Of a stretch of 64,000 nucleotides of DNA, positions 32,621 to 44,770 are shown piece by piece (the stretch's first letter is position 1; the number at the start of each line of letters is the position of its first letter). Both the position numbers and the translations under genes were made by a program. The notes under the pieces were generated by a model. That model was not told the origin of the DNA. It saw only the letters and a list, made by a program, of their open reading frames with translations, and made no database searches. Source of the stretch: Semisulcospira habei (taxonomy: Eukaryota > Mollusca > Gastropoda > Semisulcospiridae); contig BTPG01000005.1 in the NCBI GenBank assembly GCA_036245525.1, forward strand, positions 213,190,492 to 213,254,491. The letters run 5' to 3'.

Positions 32621-34304
32621 CCCCTTGACTGCCGACAATAAGTAAACGCGATGCAACTGCAAGAGGCATACATCGTCATCAGCCCACGTGACTGCGGCGC
32701 TCATGAGGATCTAGGCCTCGTCATCAGCCCACGTGACTGCGGCGCTCATGAGGATCTAGGCCTCGTCATCAGCCCACGTGACTGCGGCGCTCATGAGGAT
32801 CTAGGCCTCGTCATCAGCCCACGTGACTGTGGCGCTCATGAGGATCTAGGCCACGTCATCAGCCCACGTGACTGTGGCGCTCATGAGGATCTAGGCCTCG
32901 TCATCAGCCCACGTGACTGCGGCGCTCATGAGGATCTAGGCCTCGTCATCAGCCCACGTGACTGTGGCGCTCATGAGGATCTAGGCCTCGTCATCAGCCC
33001 ACGTGACTGCGGCGCTCATGAGGATCTAGGCCTCGTCATCAGCCCACGTGACTGCGGCGCTCATGAGGATCTAGGCCTCGTCATCAGCCCACGTGACTGC
33101 GGCGCTCATGAGGATCTAGGCCTCGTCATCAGCCCACGTGACTGCGGCGCTCATGAGGATCTAGGCCTCGTCATCAGCCCACGTGACTGCGGCGCTCATG
33201 AGGATCTAGGCCTCGTCATCAGCCCACGTGACTGCGGCGCTCATGAGGATCTAGGCCTCGTCATCAGCCCACGTGACTGCGGCGCTCATGAGGATCTAGG
33301 CCTCGTCATCAGCCCACGTGACTGCGGCGCTCATGAGGATCTAGGCCTCGTCATCAGCCCACGTGACTGTGGCGCTCATGAGGATCTAGGCCTCGTCATC
33401 AGCCCACGTGACTGCGGCGCTCATGAGGATCTAGGCCTCGTCATCAGCCCACGTGACTGTGGCGCTCATGAGGATCTAGGCCTCGTCATCAGCCCACGTG
33501 ACTGCGGCGCTCATGAGGATCTAGGCCTCGTCATCAGCCCACGTGACTGCGGCGCTCATGAGGATCTAGGCCTCGTCATCAGCCCACGTGACTGCGGCGC
33601 TCATGAGGATCTAGGCCTCGTCATCAGCCCACGTGACTGCGGCGCTCATGAGGATCTAGGCCTCGTCATCAGCCCACGTGACTGCGGCGCTCATGAGGAT
33701 CTAGGCCTCGTCATCAGCCCACGTGACTGCGGCGCTCATGAGGATCTAGGCCTCGTCATCAGCCCACGTGACTGCGGCGCTCATGAGGATCTAGGCCTCG
33801 TCATCAGCCCACGTGACTGCGGCGCTCATGAGGATCTAGGCCTCGTCATCAGCCCACGTGACTGCGGCGCTCATGAGGATCTAGGCCTCGTCATCAGCCC
33901 ACGTGACTGCGGCGCTCATGAGGATCTAGGCCTCGTCATCAGCCCACGTGACTGCGGCGCTCATGAGGATCTAGGCCTCGTCATCAGCCCACGTGACTGC
34001 GGCGCTCATGAGGATCTAGGCCTCGTCATCAACCCACGTGACTGCGGCGCTCATGAGGATCTAGGCCTCGTCATCAGCCCACGTGACTGCGGCGCTCATG
34101 AGGATCTAGGCCTCGTCATCAGCCCACGTGACTGCGGCGCTCATGAGGATCTAGGCCTCGTCATCAGCCCACGTGACTGCGGCGCTCATGAGGATCTAGG
34201 CCTCTTGCTAAGACCACTTTGTGTCCACGGACAGCTGTGGCTTTTGGTCGTTCGGTGAAGACAGGTTTCAGAAACAAAATGTCCGTCAATCGGCAGCGAA
34301 GGGG
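32621..34304. mobile_element. piggyBac-like non-autonomous element carrying a minisatellite
   Basis: Bounded by TTAA on both sides (32617-32620, 34305-34308) with ends CCCCTTGACTGCCGA and, inverted, CCCCTTCGCTGCCGA. The unoccupied counterpart is visible at 8085-8110, where the 82-bp array runs into the 57-bp array without the insertion and with GTAA in place of TTAA. No transposase ORF is present, so it would need one in trans. About 90 percent of it is the 45-bp array. Confidence 0.85.
32674..34203. repeat. Minisatellite, 45-bp unit, about 34 copies, very homogeneous
   Basis: Unit CATCAGCCCACGTGACTGCG then GCGCTCATGAGGATCTAGGC plus CTCGT. Most copies are identical apart from a C/T at one site and two singletons. 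A 535-codon frame runs through it because 45 is a multiple of three. Confidence 0.97.
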
Positions 34305-34308
34305 TTAA

Positions 34309-35237
34309 CAAATGTTGCAATAAATGCGTGGTGAAACAAGTGATTTAGACTCTTTCACAAACATCATGAACACACTGTCAATGCGTGGTGAAACAAGTGA
34401 TTTAGACTCGTTCACAAACATCATGAACACACTGTCAATGCGTGGTGAAACAAGTGATTTAAACTCGTTCACAAACATCATGAACACACTGTCAATGCGT
34501 GGTGAAACAAGTGATTTAGACTCGTTCACAAACATCATGAACACACTGTCAATGCCTGGTGAAACAAGTGATTTAGACTCCTTCACAAACATCATGAACA
34601 CACTGACAATGCGTGGTGAAACAAGTGATTTAGACTCGTTCACAAACATCATGAACACACTGCCAATGCGTGGTGAAACAAGTGATTTAGACTCGTTCAC
34701 AAACATCATGAACACACTGTCAATGCGTGGTGAAACAAGTGATTTAAACTCGTTCACAAACATCATGAACACACTGTCAATGCGTGGTGAAACAGGTGAT
34801 TTAGACTCGTTCACAAACATCATGAACACACTGTCAATGCGTGGTGAAACAAGTGATTTAAACTTGTTCACAAACATCATGAACACACTGTCAATGCGTG
34901 GTGAAACAAGTGATTTAGACTCGTTCACAAACATCATGAACACACTGTCAATGCGTGGTGAAACAAGTGATTTAGTCTCGTTCACAAACATCATGAACAC
35001 ACTGTCAATGCGTGGTGAAACGATTGATTTAGACTCGTTCACAAACATCATGAACACACTGTCAATGAGTGGTGAAACAAGTGATTTAGACTCGTTCACA
35101 AACATCATGAACACACTGTCAATGCGTGGTGAAACAAGTGATTTAGACTCGTTCACAAACATCATGAACACACTGTCAATGCCTGGTGAAACAAGTGATT
35201 TAGACTCGTTCACAAACATCATGAACACACTGTCAAT
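34309..35237. repeat. Minisatellite, 57-bp unit, 16 copies
   Basis: Same unit as 8099-8345. Both strands are open for about 330 codons, a by-product of unit length. Confidence 0.97.
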
Positions 35238-35640
35238 TAACCCCTTGACTGCAGACAAAAGTGAATACACCCAAACTACAAGGGACATCAAACCTCGTGA
35301 GCCCCCGCTGATGTTGTAAGCCTGTACATTTGGATGTCATCAGGAGTCTTCCCGAAATCAGAAGTATGTCACAAATTGCACGGACTTGAAACATTTAGTG
35401 GAATCCTGTAGCCTCCCCCATCTGCAAGAGGTCATATTTCTCATGAACCCTTGCGGATATGCACCCCAGCAGCCACGGGGACTCATGGGAATAAATACCT
35501 CATGCGAACAAGGTGTTGCCTCATTGACATGCACAGTTTGGGGTAGGGAAGACCGTGGCAGGTTGAAAAACAGGGCAGGGTGAGACACCACCAAAATAAG
35601 GCCTGTAATGTTATAATTCAGCCGTTTTTTTTTTTCTTTC
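35238..35640. other. piggyBac-like end and flank
   Basis: TTAACCCCTTGACTGCAGAC begins at 35238, a second relative of the 32621 end; the following 100 bp match 8346-8440. The rest has no gene. Confidence 0.6.
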
Positions 35641-36273
35641 CGCTGTCGTCCTCACCACCCTGCTGTATGGTTCTGAATCCTGGGCCCTCTACCGCAGCCA
35701 ACTACTACTCCTCCAACGCTTCCACCTCGCTGTCTGCGTACCATCCTGGGCATTCACTGGAGTGACTATGTCACCAACGTCGAGGTCCTTGAACAGGCTG
35801 AAACTGTGAGCATCGAGGCTTTGCTGCTGCGGATACAGCTCGCTGGGCGGGGCACGTCTCCAGGATGGAGGATCATCACCTACCAAAGATCACCCTGTTC
35901 GGCGAGCTTTCCACTGGACACCGAGACAGAGGGGCACCAAAGAAGAGATACAAAGACTGTCTCAAGAAGTCACTTAGTGCCTGCCAAATCGACCACCGCC
36001 ATTGGTCTTCGCTTGCTGCGGACCGTGACACCTGGCGCTCCACCATTTACAAGGCAGCCGTCTCCTTTGAGGACTCTCGCAGAGTTAGCCTTAAGGACAA
36101 GCTGCTAAGGAGAAAATAACAGAGATGCCGCAACTCAGAACCCTATCCAGACCTTCCCCTGCAGCCACTGCGGTCGAACCTGCCTGTCCCGGAATGGCCT
36201 CTGCAGCCACGAACAGGCCTGCAGACGTCGTGGGCAGCCCCTACAAAATCTTCGTTCGCGAAGTCAAGCCAAT
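35641..36273 (+). mobile_element. LINE 3' fragment
   Basis: About 630 bp of the same LINE family as 24698-28276: post-RT region (IHWSDYVTNVEVLEQAET in one frame, GHRDRGAPKKRYKDCLKKS in another), finger region and 3' hairpin at 36250-36263. Frameshifts break the coding frame. A clear target duplication was not found. Confidence 0.85.
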
Positions 36274-36654
36274 GAGAATGAGATTTTTCCGTTGATAATA
36301 TTTCCGAAACCCGATCTCCAGCATCAGACAAAGTTTGGCAGGAATGATCACATGTGCTTAGAGCTGAAGCAATTCAGGCTTGTTTTTCAAGATACTAAAA
36401 TTTCTGACAGTGTTGAAAAAAAAAAGTTAATTTTAGAATTATAATGCTCGAATGACAGTGGCGATTCATGGACAAACAGGATAGACTAGTAGACAAGTAT
36501 GGATAAATAAATGACACAGGACGTATACGCATGTCATGAATAATTTCCTAGTTCTAGGTGAAAACGAAAGTAAACTAGAAAACATACATGCAGCGCTAAA
36601 ACTTCAAAGTGAGCTAAACACGACAATAACCTTTGAGGTCGCATAAACTTTGTG
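36274..36654. other. Unassigned spacer between two LINE fragments
   Basis: No gene or known repeat recognised. Confidence 0.5.
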
Positions 36655-38540
36655 GTCGCTGGTCGGAATACTTTCAGAGCCTCTTCAGCGCTAAGCGCAC
36701 TGTTCAAGAAGCAGTCGTCCTACAAATCCCACACCTCCCAGTAAAGGTTGAATTGGACGAACCGCCCACCGCTGAAGAGACACTCACAGCCATCCACCAG
36801 CTCAAGAGTGGCAAAGCAGCAGGCATTGATGGAATACCGCCAGAGGTCTGGAAACATGGAGGCACAGCACTGCACAACAAGCTTCATGACCTTTTTCTCT
36901 GCTGCTGGGAGGAAGGAACACTACCAAAGGATCTCCGTGATGCAGTCGTTATCACCCTGTATAAGAACAAAGGCGAGAAGTCTGACTGTTCCAACTATAA
37001 GGGAATTACCCTGCTGTCCATTGCTGGGAAAATTCTCGCAAGGCTGCTCCTGAATCGGCTGGCACCTGCCATCGCTGAAGACCAACTCCCAGAGGGCCAG
37101 TGTGGCTTCAGAGCAAACAGGAGCACCACCGATATGGTATTTGTGCTGAGACAGCTTCAGGAAAAGTGCCGCGAGCAGGACAAAGGGCTGTACGTAACGT
37201 TTGTCGACCTAACAAAAGCGTTCGACACTGTGCGCAGGCAAGTCATGTGGCAGATCCTGGAGCGACTTGGCTGTCCACCAAAGTTCCTCAGCATGAGTGT
37301 CCAGCTACACTAGGACCAGCAAGGCCAGGTCAGACTCAACAATGACCTCTCAAAACCATTCCCTATTCTCAACGGCGTAAAGCAGGGCTGCGTGCTGGCA
37401 CCGACCCTCTTCACCATCTTTTTTAGCACAGTGGACCTCGATGATGACGATGCAGTGTACATCAGGTATCGTCTCGATGGCAGCCTGTTCAACCTCAGAC
37501 GACTGCATGCCCACACGAAAACCCTAGACCAACTGATTCGTGAGCTCCTTTTTGCTGATGACGCTGCCCTCGTTGCACACAGAGAGAGAGAGAGCCCTGT
37601 AGCGCATCACGTCCTGCTTCGCAGACGCTGCCCAGCTCTTTGGACTCGAGGTCAGTCTGAAAAAGACAGAGGTCCTCCATCAGCCGGCACCCAAGACAGT
37701 GTATCGCCCTCCCCACATCACTTTGGCGAGTCTGAACTTAAGTCAGTGCACCAGTTTACTTACCTTTTCTGCATTATCACGTCGGACGCCAAGCTGGACA
37801 AGGAGCTTGACAGCAGGCTGGCAAATGCGCTTTGGGGCGACTTTTCAAGCGGGTGTGGCACAATCAACAGCTGAGAACAGGCACCAAGATCAGCGTGTAC
37901 AGAGCTGTCGTCCTCACCACCCTGCTGTATGGTTCCGAGTCCTGGGCCCTCTACCGCAGCCAACTACGACTCCTCAAACGCTTCCACCAGCGCTGCCTGC
38001 GTACCATCATGGGCATTCACTGGAGTGACTATGTCACCAAAGTCGAGGTCCTTGAACAGGCTGAAACTGTGAGCATCAAGGCTTTGCTGCTGCGGACAAA
38101 GCTCCACTGGGCGGGGCATGTCTCCAGGATGGAGGATCATCGCCTACCAAAGATCACCTTGTTCGGCGAACTTGCTACTGGACACGGTGACAGAGGGGCA
38201 CCAAAGAAGAGATACAAAGACTGTCTCAAAAAGTCACTTAGTGCCTGCCAAATCGACCTCCACCAGTGGTCTTCACTTGTTGTGGACCGTGACACCTGGC
38301 GCTCCACCATTTACAAGGCAGCTGTCTGCTTTGAGGACTCTCGCAGAGCTAGCCTTAAGGACAAGTGGCTCAGGAGAAAAAAACAGAGATGCCGCAACTC
38401 AGAACCCTGGCCATACCTCCCCCTGCAGCCATTGCGGTCGAACCTGCCTGTCCCGGATTGGCCTCCGCAGCCACGAACAGGCCTGCAGACGTCGTGGGCA
38501 TTTCCTATAAAATCTTCGTTCGCGAAGTCAAGCCAAGAGA
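36655..38540 (+). mobile_element. 5'-truncated LINE with broken RT
   Basis: Same family as 24698-28276, starting just before the RT domain. RT blocks KSGKAAGIDGIPPEVWKH, NYKGITLLSIAGKILARLL and LLFADDAALVAH are readable across three frames. A TAG at 37312 (GAG in the sister copies), a small deletion near 37426 and a duplicated GAGA near 37590 break the frame. The finger and the hairpin at 38514-38527 close the element. Confidence 0.9.
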
Positions 38541-39323
38541 TACAGCAGCGATCCGGTAACGTTAATTTGGTAACGATGTTTGAGGTCGCAGAACTACAGA
38601 CTATTCCGTACCATATGTAATTATAAGGCTGTGCTACTTGAGGTCGCTTAACAAAAGCGTTCTCGTATCATATGTGATGACAGGAACGCGCTTCTGCATG
38701 AGGCGTGTTCATTACATGCTTGATGTAGCATAACAAAAGCGAGCCAATGCGGTTCAGATTCAGAATGGCAAAGATGCGAGTGGCGAGAGAAAGTCCTGTG
38801 GTATCCACCCTCAAAGTTCTACGCATGTGTCAACTTGAAAAGTAATTAATCAATGAATAAGTAAATAAATCAATAAACGAACATATGATTAAAAGGGCAC
38901 GTCCGACCTATTTCAAAGCTTCAGTTCGCAAAAAGCTTTTACTGGGATTGAGTATACATACCCACTTAGATAGTGAACACCCTATTGTCCCACCAAATGC
39001 TTTCTTTCGTGGGCCTCTTTTCGCTTTGAACGGATGAAAGAAAGAAAGCATTTGCTGGGATAAAATAGTATGACGTCAGCTACCATCGCCTATCAGAACC
39101 AATATTGACGGATACGTGACAAGATGGCTTCTGATCGGCGATGGTAGCTGACGTCATAACTATTCTATATGACCTTAGGTCATCTGCATAATTATAACCA
39201 ATTAGAGACAAGATGGGGCAACAATGGCTGATTTTGATGGGCTGATTACGTGTGTGTGGTGCTAAGCGGAGGGAGGGGGTAACAATAGCTGATTATAACG
39301 GGCTGATCACGTGAGTGTGATGC
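38541..39323. other. Flank of Polinton B with a small palindromic MITE
   Basis: 39065-39165 has inverted arms TATGACGTCAGCTACCATCG / CGATGGTAGCTGACGTCATA. A second palindrome around AAATGCTTTCTTTC lies at 38994-39053. The bases just before 39324 contain a short imperfect direct repeat (GGGCTGATTACGTG / GGGCTGATCACGTG). No gene. Confidence 0.6.
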
Positions 39324-39532
39324 AGAGATAGAAGAATAGAGATCCGAAGAGCATCAAAATCAATAATGCTGCATCCATCTATAAATTATGCCTTTTTTAA
39401 TATAAAAATTATTTACCCCCATTACGTCCTCATTATCACTGAATCAAGCCTTTGATTTTTAAAAAGTGGCGATCATGATCGATGCAGCATTATTGAATTT
39501 GATACTCTTTGTATCTCTATTCTTCTTTCTCT
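39324..39532. repeat. Terminal palindromic module of Polinton B
   Basis: 209 bp; the left arm starts AGAGATAGAAGAATAGAG and pairs with ...CTCTATTCTTCTTTCTCT ending at 39532; inner stem AATGCTGCATC / GATGCAGCATT. Its loop is homologous to that of A (CCCCCATTAC, AATCAA(C/G)CCTTTGATTT) while the arms differ in a compensatory way. Confidence 0.85.
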
Positions 39533-40151
39533 ATAACTATTGTCTTTGTGAACACCTAATGGCACACTGTTAATTTAAAAAATGGCGACCATTTCCAATC
39601 GAACACCTTTTGCGACCTTGACCTGACAGCAACATAACCCCTAGTGTGTTTTGTAAACATGCCACAGGCTATTCAATTTCAGGAATGCAGCAGGGGACAC
39701 ATTTTCTTTTCAATGCTGCACGCTTATGACACACGTCTTGGGCCTTTCAATGGATGAGTGGTTACAAATACACTGAATAGGGGGGACATCATGATTTGAA
39801 AGGAAAGCTGTCATTACCAAGAGATTTGTACAAGTGGGCTTAATGTACTCATGACTAGTTTCTGAGGAATTAGAAAATTAACCAGTGGTCATACTCTGCA
39901 CTATACAGGCACTGAAAAACTGAAAAAACACTGATAAGAAACTATCAAGTGGTCACAAGTAAAACAATAAGTCACAACTAACTTTAAGGTTACCTTTAAG
40001 TGAGTTGCCATAAGAACTATTAACTACTTACCATAAGAACTTATTAATTACTTACTCTAATTACTTACAAGTACTTAATAACAACTTGACTCTAGTCACA
40101 AATACTGTCTTTTTTACCAAGATACAAGGGCAATGAAAAAAACTTTTATTC
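39533..40151. repeat. Polinton B TIR-type non-coding region
   Basis: No gene. The right two thirds (about 39950-40140) repeat AACTTA / AAGTACTTA-type motifs and end in GCAATGAAAAAAACTTTTAT, as in A and D. Confidence 0.55.
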
Positions 40152-40243
40152 TCAATTGTATTCGGGTGGCGGCGCAGATGGGTTAAATAGACCGGCCTAA
40201 ATGATGTAAGTGGCATGTCATCTCTCTGTGAAGTGTACAACAT
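40152..40243 (-). pseudogene. PSAP/PPxY micro-ORF (copy B), frameshifted
   Basis: The same micro-ORF as 11415-11507. The start LYTSQRDDMPLT is conserved, but one C is missing in the ACCCC run, so the proline-rich tail with its PPxY-type end is in another frame. Confidence 0.6.
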
Positions 40244-40269
40244 TATGAAATAATTACCAAATCTTATTT

Positions 40270-40946
40270 TTATTTGCTTGAAAGTAGATTTTGTAATTTC
40301 TCTGTGGTTTCACTCATTCCAAGCTGTTTCCCTTCCGCTAAAAAACTGGCCTTTAGTTCTTCAATATTCACGGGAGATTGACTACGTATTTTATTCTGTA
40401 TTTCTGACTTCTGTTTCTTGTAATTGTTCAAATCATCCTGCACTCTTTTACATTCTTCATCACTAATAGAATTATCGTCAATTGGCTTACTAATAATCAG
40501 TTTCAGACTACTAAGTTTTGCACCCGCCAGCGTGCTCAATGATTCATGCTTTTGTAATTTTGTGTGAAATTGTTTTTTATGCCTTCCAAACCAAAGCATG
40601 CCAGTCCTGTGGCAATGCTATCTCCTTCAAGTCCAACACCAATTAAAGCACCAATTCCGGTTGATATCAATACGATACCTCCTACAGATAATCCAGCTGA
40701 AATGGCACCAATAGTCATAGATGTGTTTTGAACAGAATTGAAAACAGTCTGATATCGTCTTTTACATCTGGAGTATCTCGCTTCTTCACTTTCCAAATAT
40801 TTAATTGCTTCTGTAATATTATTTAATCGGAATGAGTCTGTCTGTAATGTTTTATCTGATGCAATTGACATAGGCGTCGCAAACGTCTCATGCGCAAGCG
40901 TTGCCACAGTCTCAGTCGTCAATAGTTGTGGATACAAGTTTACCAT
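40270..40946 (-). pseudogene. Polinton gene L1 (copy B), frameshifted
   Basis: Two frames (40536-40946 and 40270-40599) together cover an L1 homologue; the break lies near 40575, in a T run. The N-terminal KYLESEEARYSRCKRRYQ block, the hydrophobic hairpin and the C-terminal coiled-coil part are recognisable. Confidence 0.85.
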
Positions 40947-40975
40947 TTTTATGACAGATATTTTTTTTTATTTAT

Positions 40976-41856
40976 TTAATCAGTGATTACATTTTGCAAC
41001 TCGTCAAGAGTGTATAATTTGCTAGCATAATAAAATGAAACAAGATCAATGTGTTCAAGTTTTATGTAGTTTAGAAAACAAAAGTTGTTTTATCTTTTAC
41101 TATCTTGCCAGCTGGAATACTGCTCGACACTTCTATATCTGTGCCTTTCCTAACAACAATAAAGACCTTTGATGACTCTGTCACTGAGTCATCCCACGTA
41201 AGTTTGATCCCTTGTGCGATATCTGCCTCTTTTACAGAAGCTACAGATCTCAAGATAATTTCAAATACTATTGTCGCTTCTCTTGCTATGGTAAAGTTTG
41301 CTGGCATAAACACAACAGAAGAATCCGATCTACCCTTTCTAGTTGTAAGTAGATACCGTCGTTTCACATAATCTTGCACCTTCAGTTTTTCTCTGCTATA
41401 GTTGTCTGGGGCAAAACTTGGAACAAGGCTTACAATCAACGGCCCAGAGTTAACAACTTTTCTAAACAATAAGGCCCCTTCATCATCAGTATATACATAA
41501 AGACTAATAAATTCAAACTTTATGTCCCAGTCAATTGTTGGCCGCGGTGTGGGCACAAGTGAAACCACCCACTTATTTCCCACATGTTTTAAGTTGTAGG
41601 GCACATTATTTACAAGAGTAGGCAAAACAGGTACAGTAACATCATGAAGCTGGCCAAGTTTAGGTATAGGTCTGTCAGTGTCGTCTTTCCTGTCATCGAT
41701 TAATTTTCTCTTGTACATGCCAAAAGAATCAAGTTCAAAACCATACACATTTCCCACTTCTCCCTCCTTCTCAAAATCCTGTACATCAGCCAAATCTTTT
41801 AACTCTGTTACTGGACATGCAACTGGTATGATTCTCGGCTTTGGACCAACATTCAT
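40976..41856 (-). pseudogene. Polinton gene L2 (copy B)
   Basis: Starts MNVGPKPRIIP at 41856 and is open to a stop at 41071, where a frameshift replaces the FVRLTYINLEH end of the D protein; the original end is readable to 40976. The segment 41381-41399 is where crossover with D L2 took place. Confidence 0.85.
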
Positions 41857-41874
41857 TTTATAAATAAAATAAAA

Positions 41875-42586
41875 TTATTTAACTTCCAACACAACACTAA
41901 AATCATGCATCACAACTGGTTTGTCATCTTGATTAGTTACAGATATACACAGTGACTCGAAGAAACTAGAACCTAATTTCTTAAACTGTAAATTAGGAAA
42001 TCTAGCAACCACACTTTCACAATACGGAGCAGTGCCAGTAGGTAAACAACTCAACAACGTTGAAGGCTTTCCATTGTGAACATTTTCAGTTGTGTTTAAT
42101 TATTTTAAATGAACATTTAGCACTGTGTGTACTGCCAAATGAACAGGATATCCTCCAGTTATTTTATCTTTGTTTGGTGAAAAAAATCCATGCATGTTTG
42201 GACCTAACCAATCATTTTTTATCTCGCAAATTAAACCCAAGTAAATTTATTAGACTTAATGATATAAAATATTCATATTCTTTCAGAAATTCTAATGTAA
42301 CAAGTAAGTTAGCCAGATTTAAAGTTGCTTTAATTTTAAATTCATTTTGAAACCCATTCAGCTAAAGTACAAAAGTCATAATACCCAGCTCATAAAAAAC
42401 ATTACCCCTTTTCAAACCATGAAATAATGCAGTAACAGAATAACTTGTATCATCTGTTACATTAAACCACTTTAAGGTGTAAAATATTTCATGGATAGGT
42501 ACAACCTTGCTACTATCATGATTATCAATCCCATTAGTTAACCACAATGGCTTGCTTGTGTCAAGATTTGTTAAAGTAATAAACAT
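41875..42586 (-). pseudogene. Polinton gene L3 (copy B), multiply broken
   Basis: The start MFITLTNLDTSKPLWLTNGI at 42586 and the C-terminal block to 41875 match A and D, but the middle is frameshifted and the conserved ELN codon run is disrupted. It is duplicated with the unit at 45674-46385. Confidence 0.85.
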
Positions 42587-42608
42587 TTTTATTATATCAT
42601 AAAAAAGG

Positions 42609-43547
42609 ATGTAATTTAAATCACCAACAAGCATTAGCGCAAGCAGTACAAACACATTTTAATTTAATGTGGATGCCAAGGACAGTGTCGCACCAACTTA
42701 TGAACAGAAAATAATTCAACTAAATAAGCTTGAAGTTGCTGTGTCAGAACAAGATCTATTTCAAGTCAAAGTACCCAACCCCTTTGACTATTACCTAAAC
42801 CCTCCACTAACAGACGATGCTATGCAAGAAAGTGGTCTTCAAGACCACTACAAATGTTTCAAAACCAACTTAACTTTGCTATTCTGTGTTCAACTACAGG
42901 ATGTGGTGTTTCATTTACAGACCATTTAAATCACTCAAATGAACTGATTAAGTATGTGTATCGTTTCCACACGTATTACCAGCGTAGACGTATACTGTCA
43001 GAACTCCATACACCTCTACCCACTGAATCAAGTTTCAACAGGTATAACAACCCCATGGATATGAAAGCATTTGAACGAATCTGTAATGAATTTAACATCA
43101 GCACAAAGTATGACTTTGCACAAAAACTTGATGATCACAACGACATGGGTACATTGTATTATGCTATGAGTCACAGACAATAGCCACAAGATTACTACCC
43201 AGGTTACACCTCATTCTCATCAAAATCACAAGTCTGGTTAGGATCAATAAAACAGAAACAGTATAATGCATGGACTACATTTATTTTAGACAGGAGTGAC
43301 GGATTTACTCAAGCGGGAGTCGAGCGCATAAATGAGTCAATCAGAACATATGTGTGATGTTTACTAGAAGCACAATCATTAACAAAATTGAATATTTTAA
43401 ATGGAAGTGGGAAATTCGATTCACAAAAACAGTTTCTATGGAACTAGGAAGACTCGATCAACTCAGTAATTGATCTCCCCTCAAGCATACAGCGCTACCA
43501 AGACGTTCTCAGATATGCGAGATCAAAAGTTGACTTTGTAGTTGGCA
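42609..43547 (+). pseudogene. Polinton gene L4 (copy B), 5' part, interrupted by Polinton D
   Basis: The ATG at 42609 is followed at once by TAA (GAA in A and D). Further frame breaks and stops occur near 42830, 43181 and 43357. The gene is cut at 43547, the end of the TTGGCA target site inside the conserved VDFVVGIGLY segment, and continues at 62554. Confidence 0.9.
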
Positions 43548-44098
43548 AGAGATAGGAATACTGACAGTTCTAAGACACCCCCTCTCTAATCTGCAGATTT
43601 ATTATAACAACTAGCTATTCAGACAAACCAACTCCAACAAATACAATCAATACCTTTTTTTACCTAACTATTATAGTTTCATTTCAGAAATTATTAAAGA
43701 ATTATTTTTAATCTGCAGATTAGAGAAGTGGGTGAGTTAGAACTGTCAGTATTCCTATCTCTTGGGTAAAATTATCAAGTTACTATCTATGTTACTGTCT
43801 AGATGTTTCTAAGTAAATTACAAGTACTTAATAAGGTAATTTATAAACCAGCAAGTAACTTTGTAAGTACCTTTGAAGTTAGTTGGCGCAAGTGACTTAA
43901 AAAAGTTTTTATAAGTGTCTTAACATAAGATCTTGTAAGTTCTTGATGCAAGTCAGCAATATACTCGGTCAGATTTCCCAAGTTACAAGGACAATAAAAA
44001 AACTTTTTTTTTAGTAATAGTCTGGTGGTGGAGCTGATGGGGTTAAATAGTTAGGCGCAAGCGTCATGTCATCTTTTTGCGAAGTGTAATGAAAAAAT
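43548..44098. repeat. Left TIR of Polinton D, duplicated copy
   Basis: A copy of 47347-47897 carried in tandem unit 1. It includes the palindromic module 43548-43762 and is preceded by TTGGCA (43542-43547). Confidence 0.92.
44011..44067 (-). CDS. PSAP/PPxY micro-ORF (duplicated copy C)
   Basis: 18 codons ending TPSAPPPDYY. Identical in content to 47810-47866; the unit duplication explains the identity. Confidence 0.5.
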   Translation of the reverse strand: MTLAPNYLTPSAPPPDYY

Positions 44099-44120
44099 AA
44101 ACGATTACCAAATCTGATTT

Positions 44121-44750
44121 TTATTTGTTTAAAAGATTGTGTAGCTTTTCTGTGGTTTCCTGAACACCGATCTTTTTTCCTTCCGCTAAAAAACTAGCCT
44201 TCAGTTCTTCAACATTCACAGGAGATTGACTACGCATCTTATTCTGTATTTCAGACTTCTGTTTCTTGTAATTATTTAAATCATCCTGGACCCGCTTAAA
44301 TTCTTCGTCATCAATAAAATTATCATTCAATGCCTTACTGATAATAAGTTTTATACTACTCAGCTTTGCACCCGCCAAAGTACTCAATGCTTCATGTTTT
44401 TCTAATTTTGTGTGAAACCTCTTGTTCAAGGCCTCCAAACCAAAGCATGTTAGGCATGTAGCAACGCTGATAGCCTCAATTGCTATTCCAGCCAAACTAC
44501 CAATTCCTGTGGCGAACAGAGCTATACCTCCTACAGAACATCCAGCTGAAACTGCACTAATAGCCATAGAAGTGTTTTGAACAGAATTAAATACTGACTT
44601 ATATCGTCGTTTACATCGAGAGTATTTTGCTTGTTTTTCTTCCAAATATTTTAATGCTTCTGTAATATTAATTAAACGAAATGAGTCTGCCTGTAATGTT
44701 TTATCACGCTCAATAGGCTCAGGCGGTATTTGTGGATACAAGTTCACCAT
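44121..44750 (-). CDS. Polinton gene L1 (duplicated copy C)
   Basis: An intact 209-residue L1, differing from the D copy (47920-48549) by one residue I could see (Lys versus Glu in the YLEE(K/E)QAKY block). The hydrophobic hairpin is at about residues 62-108, followed by the KALNDNFIDDEEF helix region. The N-terminus is shorter than in A. Confidence 0.85.
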   Translation of the reverse strand: MVNLYPQIPPEPIERDKTLQADSFRLINITEALKYLEEKQAKYSRCKRRYKSVFNSVQNTSMAISAVSAGCSVGGIALFATGIGSLAGIAIEAISVATCLTCFGLEALNKRFHTKLEKHEALSTLAGAKLSSIKLIISKALNDNFIDDEEFKRVQDDLNNYKKQKSEIQNKMRSQSPVNVEELKASFLAEGKKIGVQETTEKLHNLLNK

Positions 44751-44770
44751 TTTTTATGACAAATATTTTT

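Larger units (their letters stand above)
39324..43547. mobile_element. Polinton B (outer element), left part
   Basis: The left terminus is inferred from AGAGATAG plus the palindromic module. Genes L1-L4 are present in A/D order but all are broken. The element is interrupted at 43547 by D, and its L4 resumes at 62554 on the far side. The right end of B lies beyond the window, so its own target duplication (candidate TGATGC before 39324) cannot be tested. Confidence 0.88.

Noticed and set aside
32651..34258. 535-codon ORF of 15-residue repeats
   Set aside because: It follows from a 45-bp minisatellite without stops; no start context, flanking exon or domain supports a protein.
34305..35319. 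Opposed 330-codon ORFs on both strands
   Set aside because: A 57-bp unit without stops on either strand makes both open; not evidence of coding.
36540..38600. Target duplication TTTGAGGTCGCA around the 36.6-kb LINE
   Set aside because: The two matches are not adjacent to the element ends, and similar GAGGTCGC motifs recur nearby.
43548..43762. Independent MITE next to Polinton D
   Set aside because: The same module forms both tips of D inside the TTGGCA duplication, so it is part of the TIR, not a neighbouring insertion.
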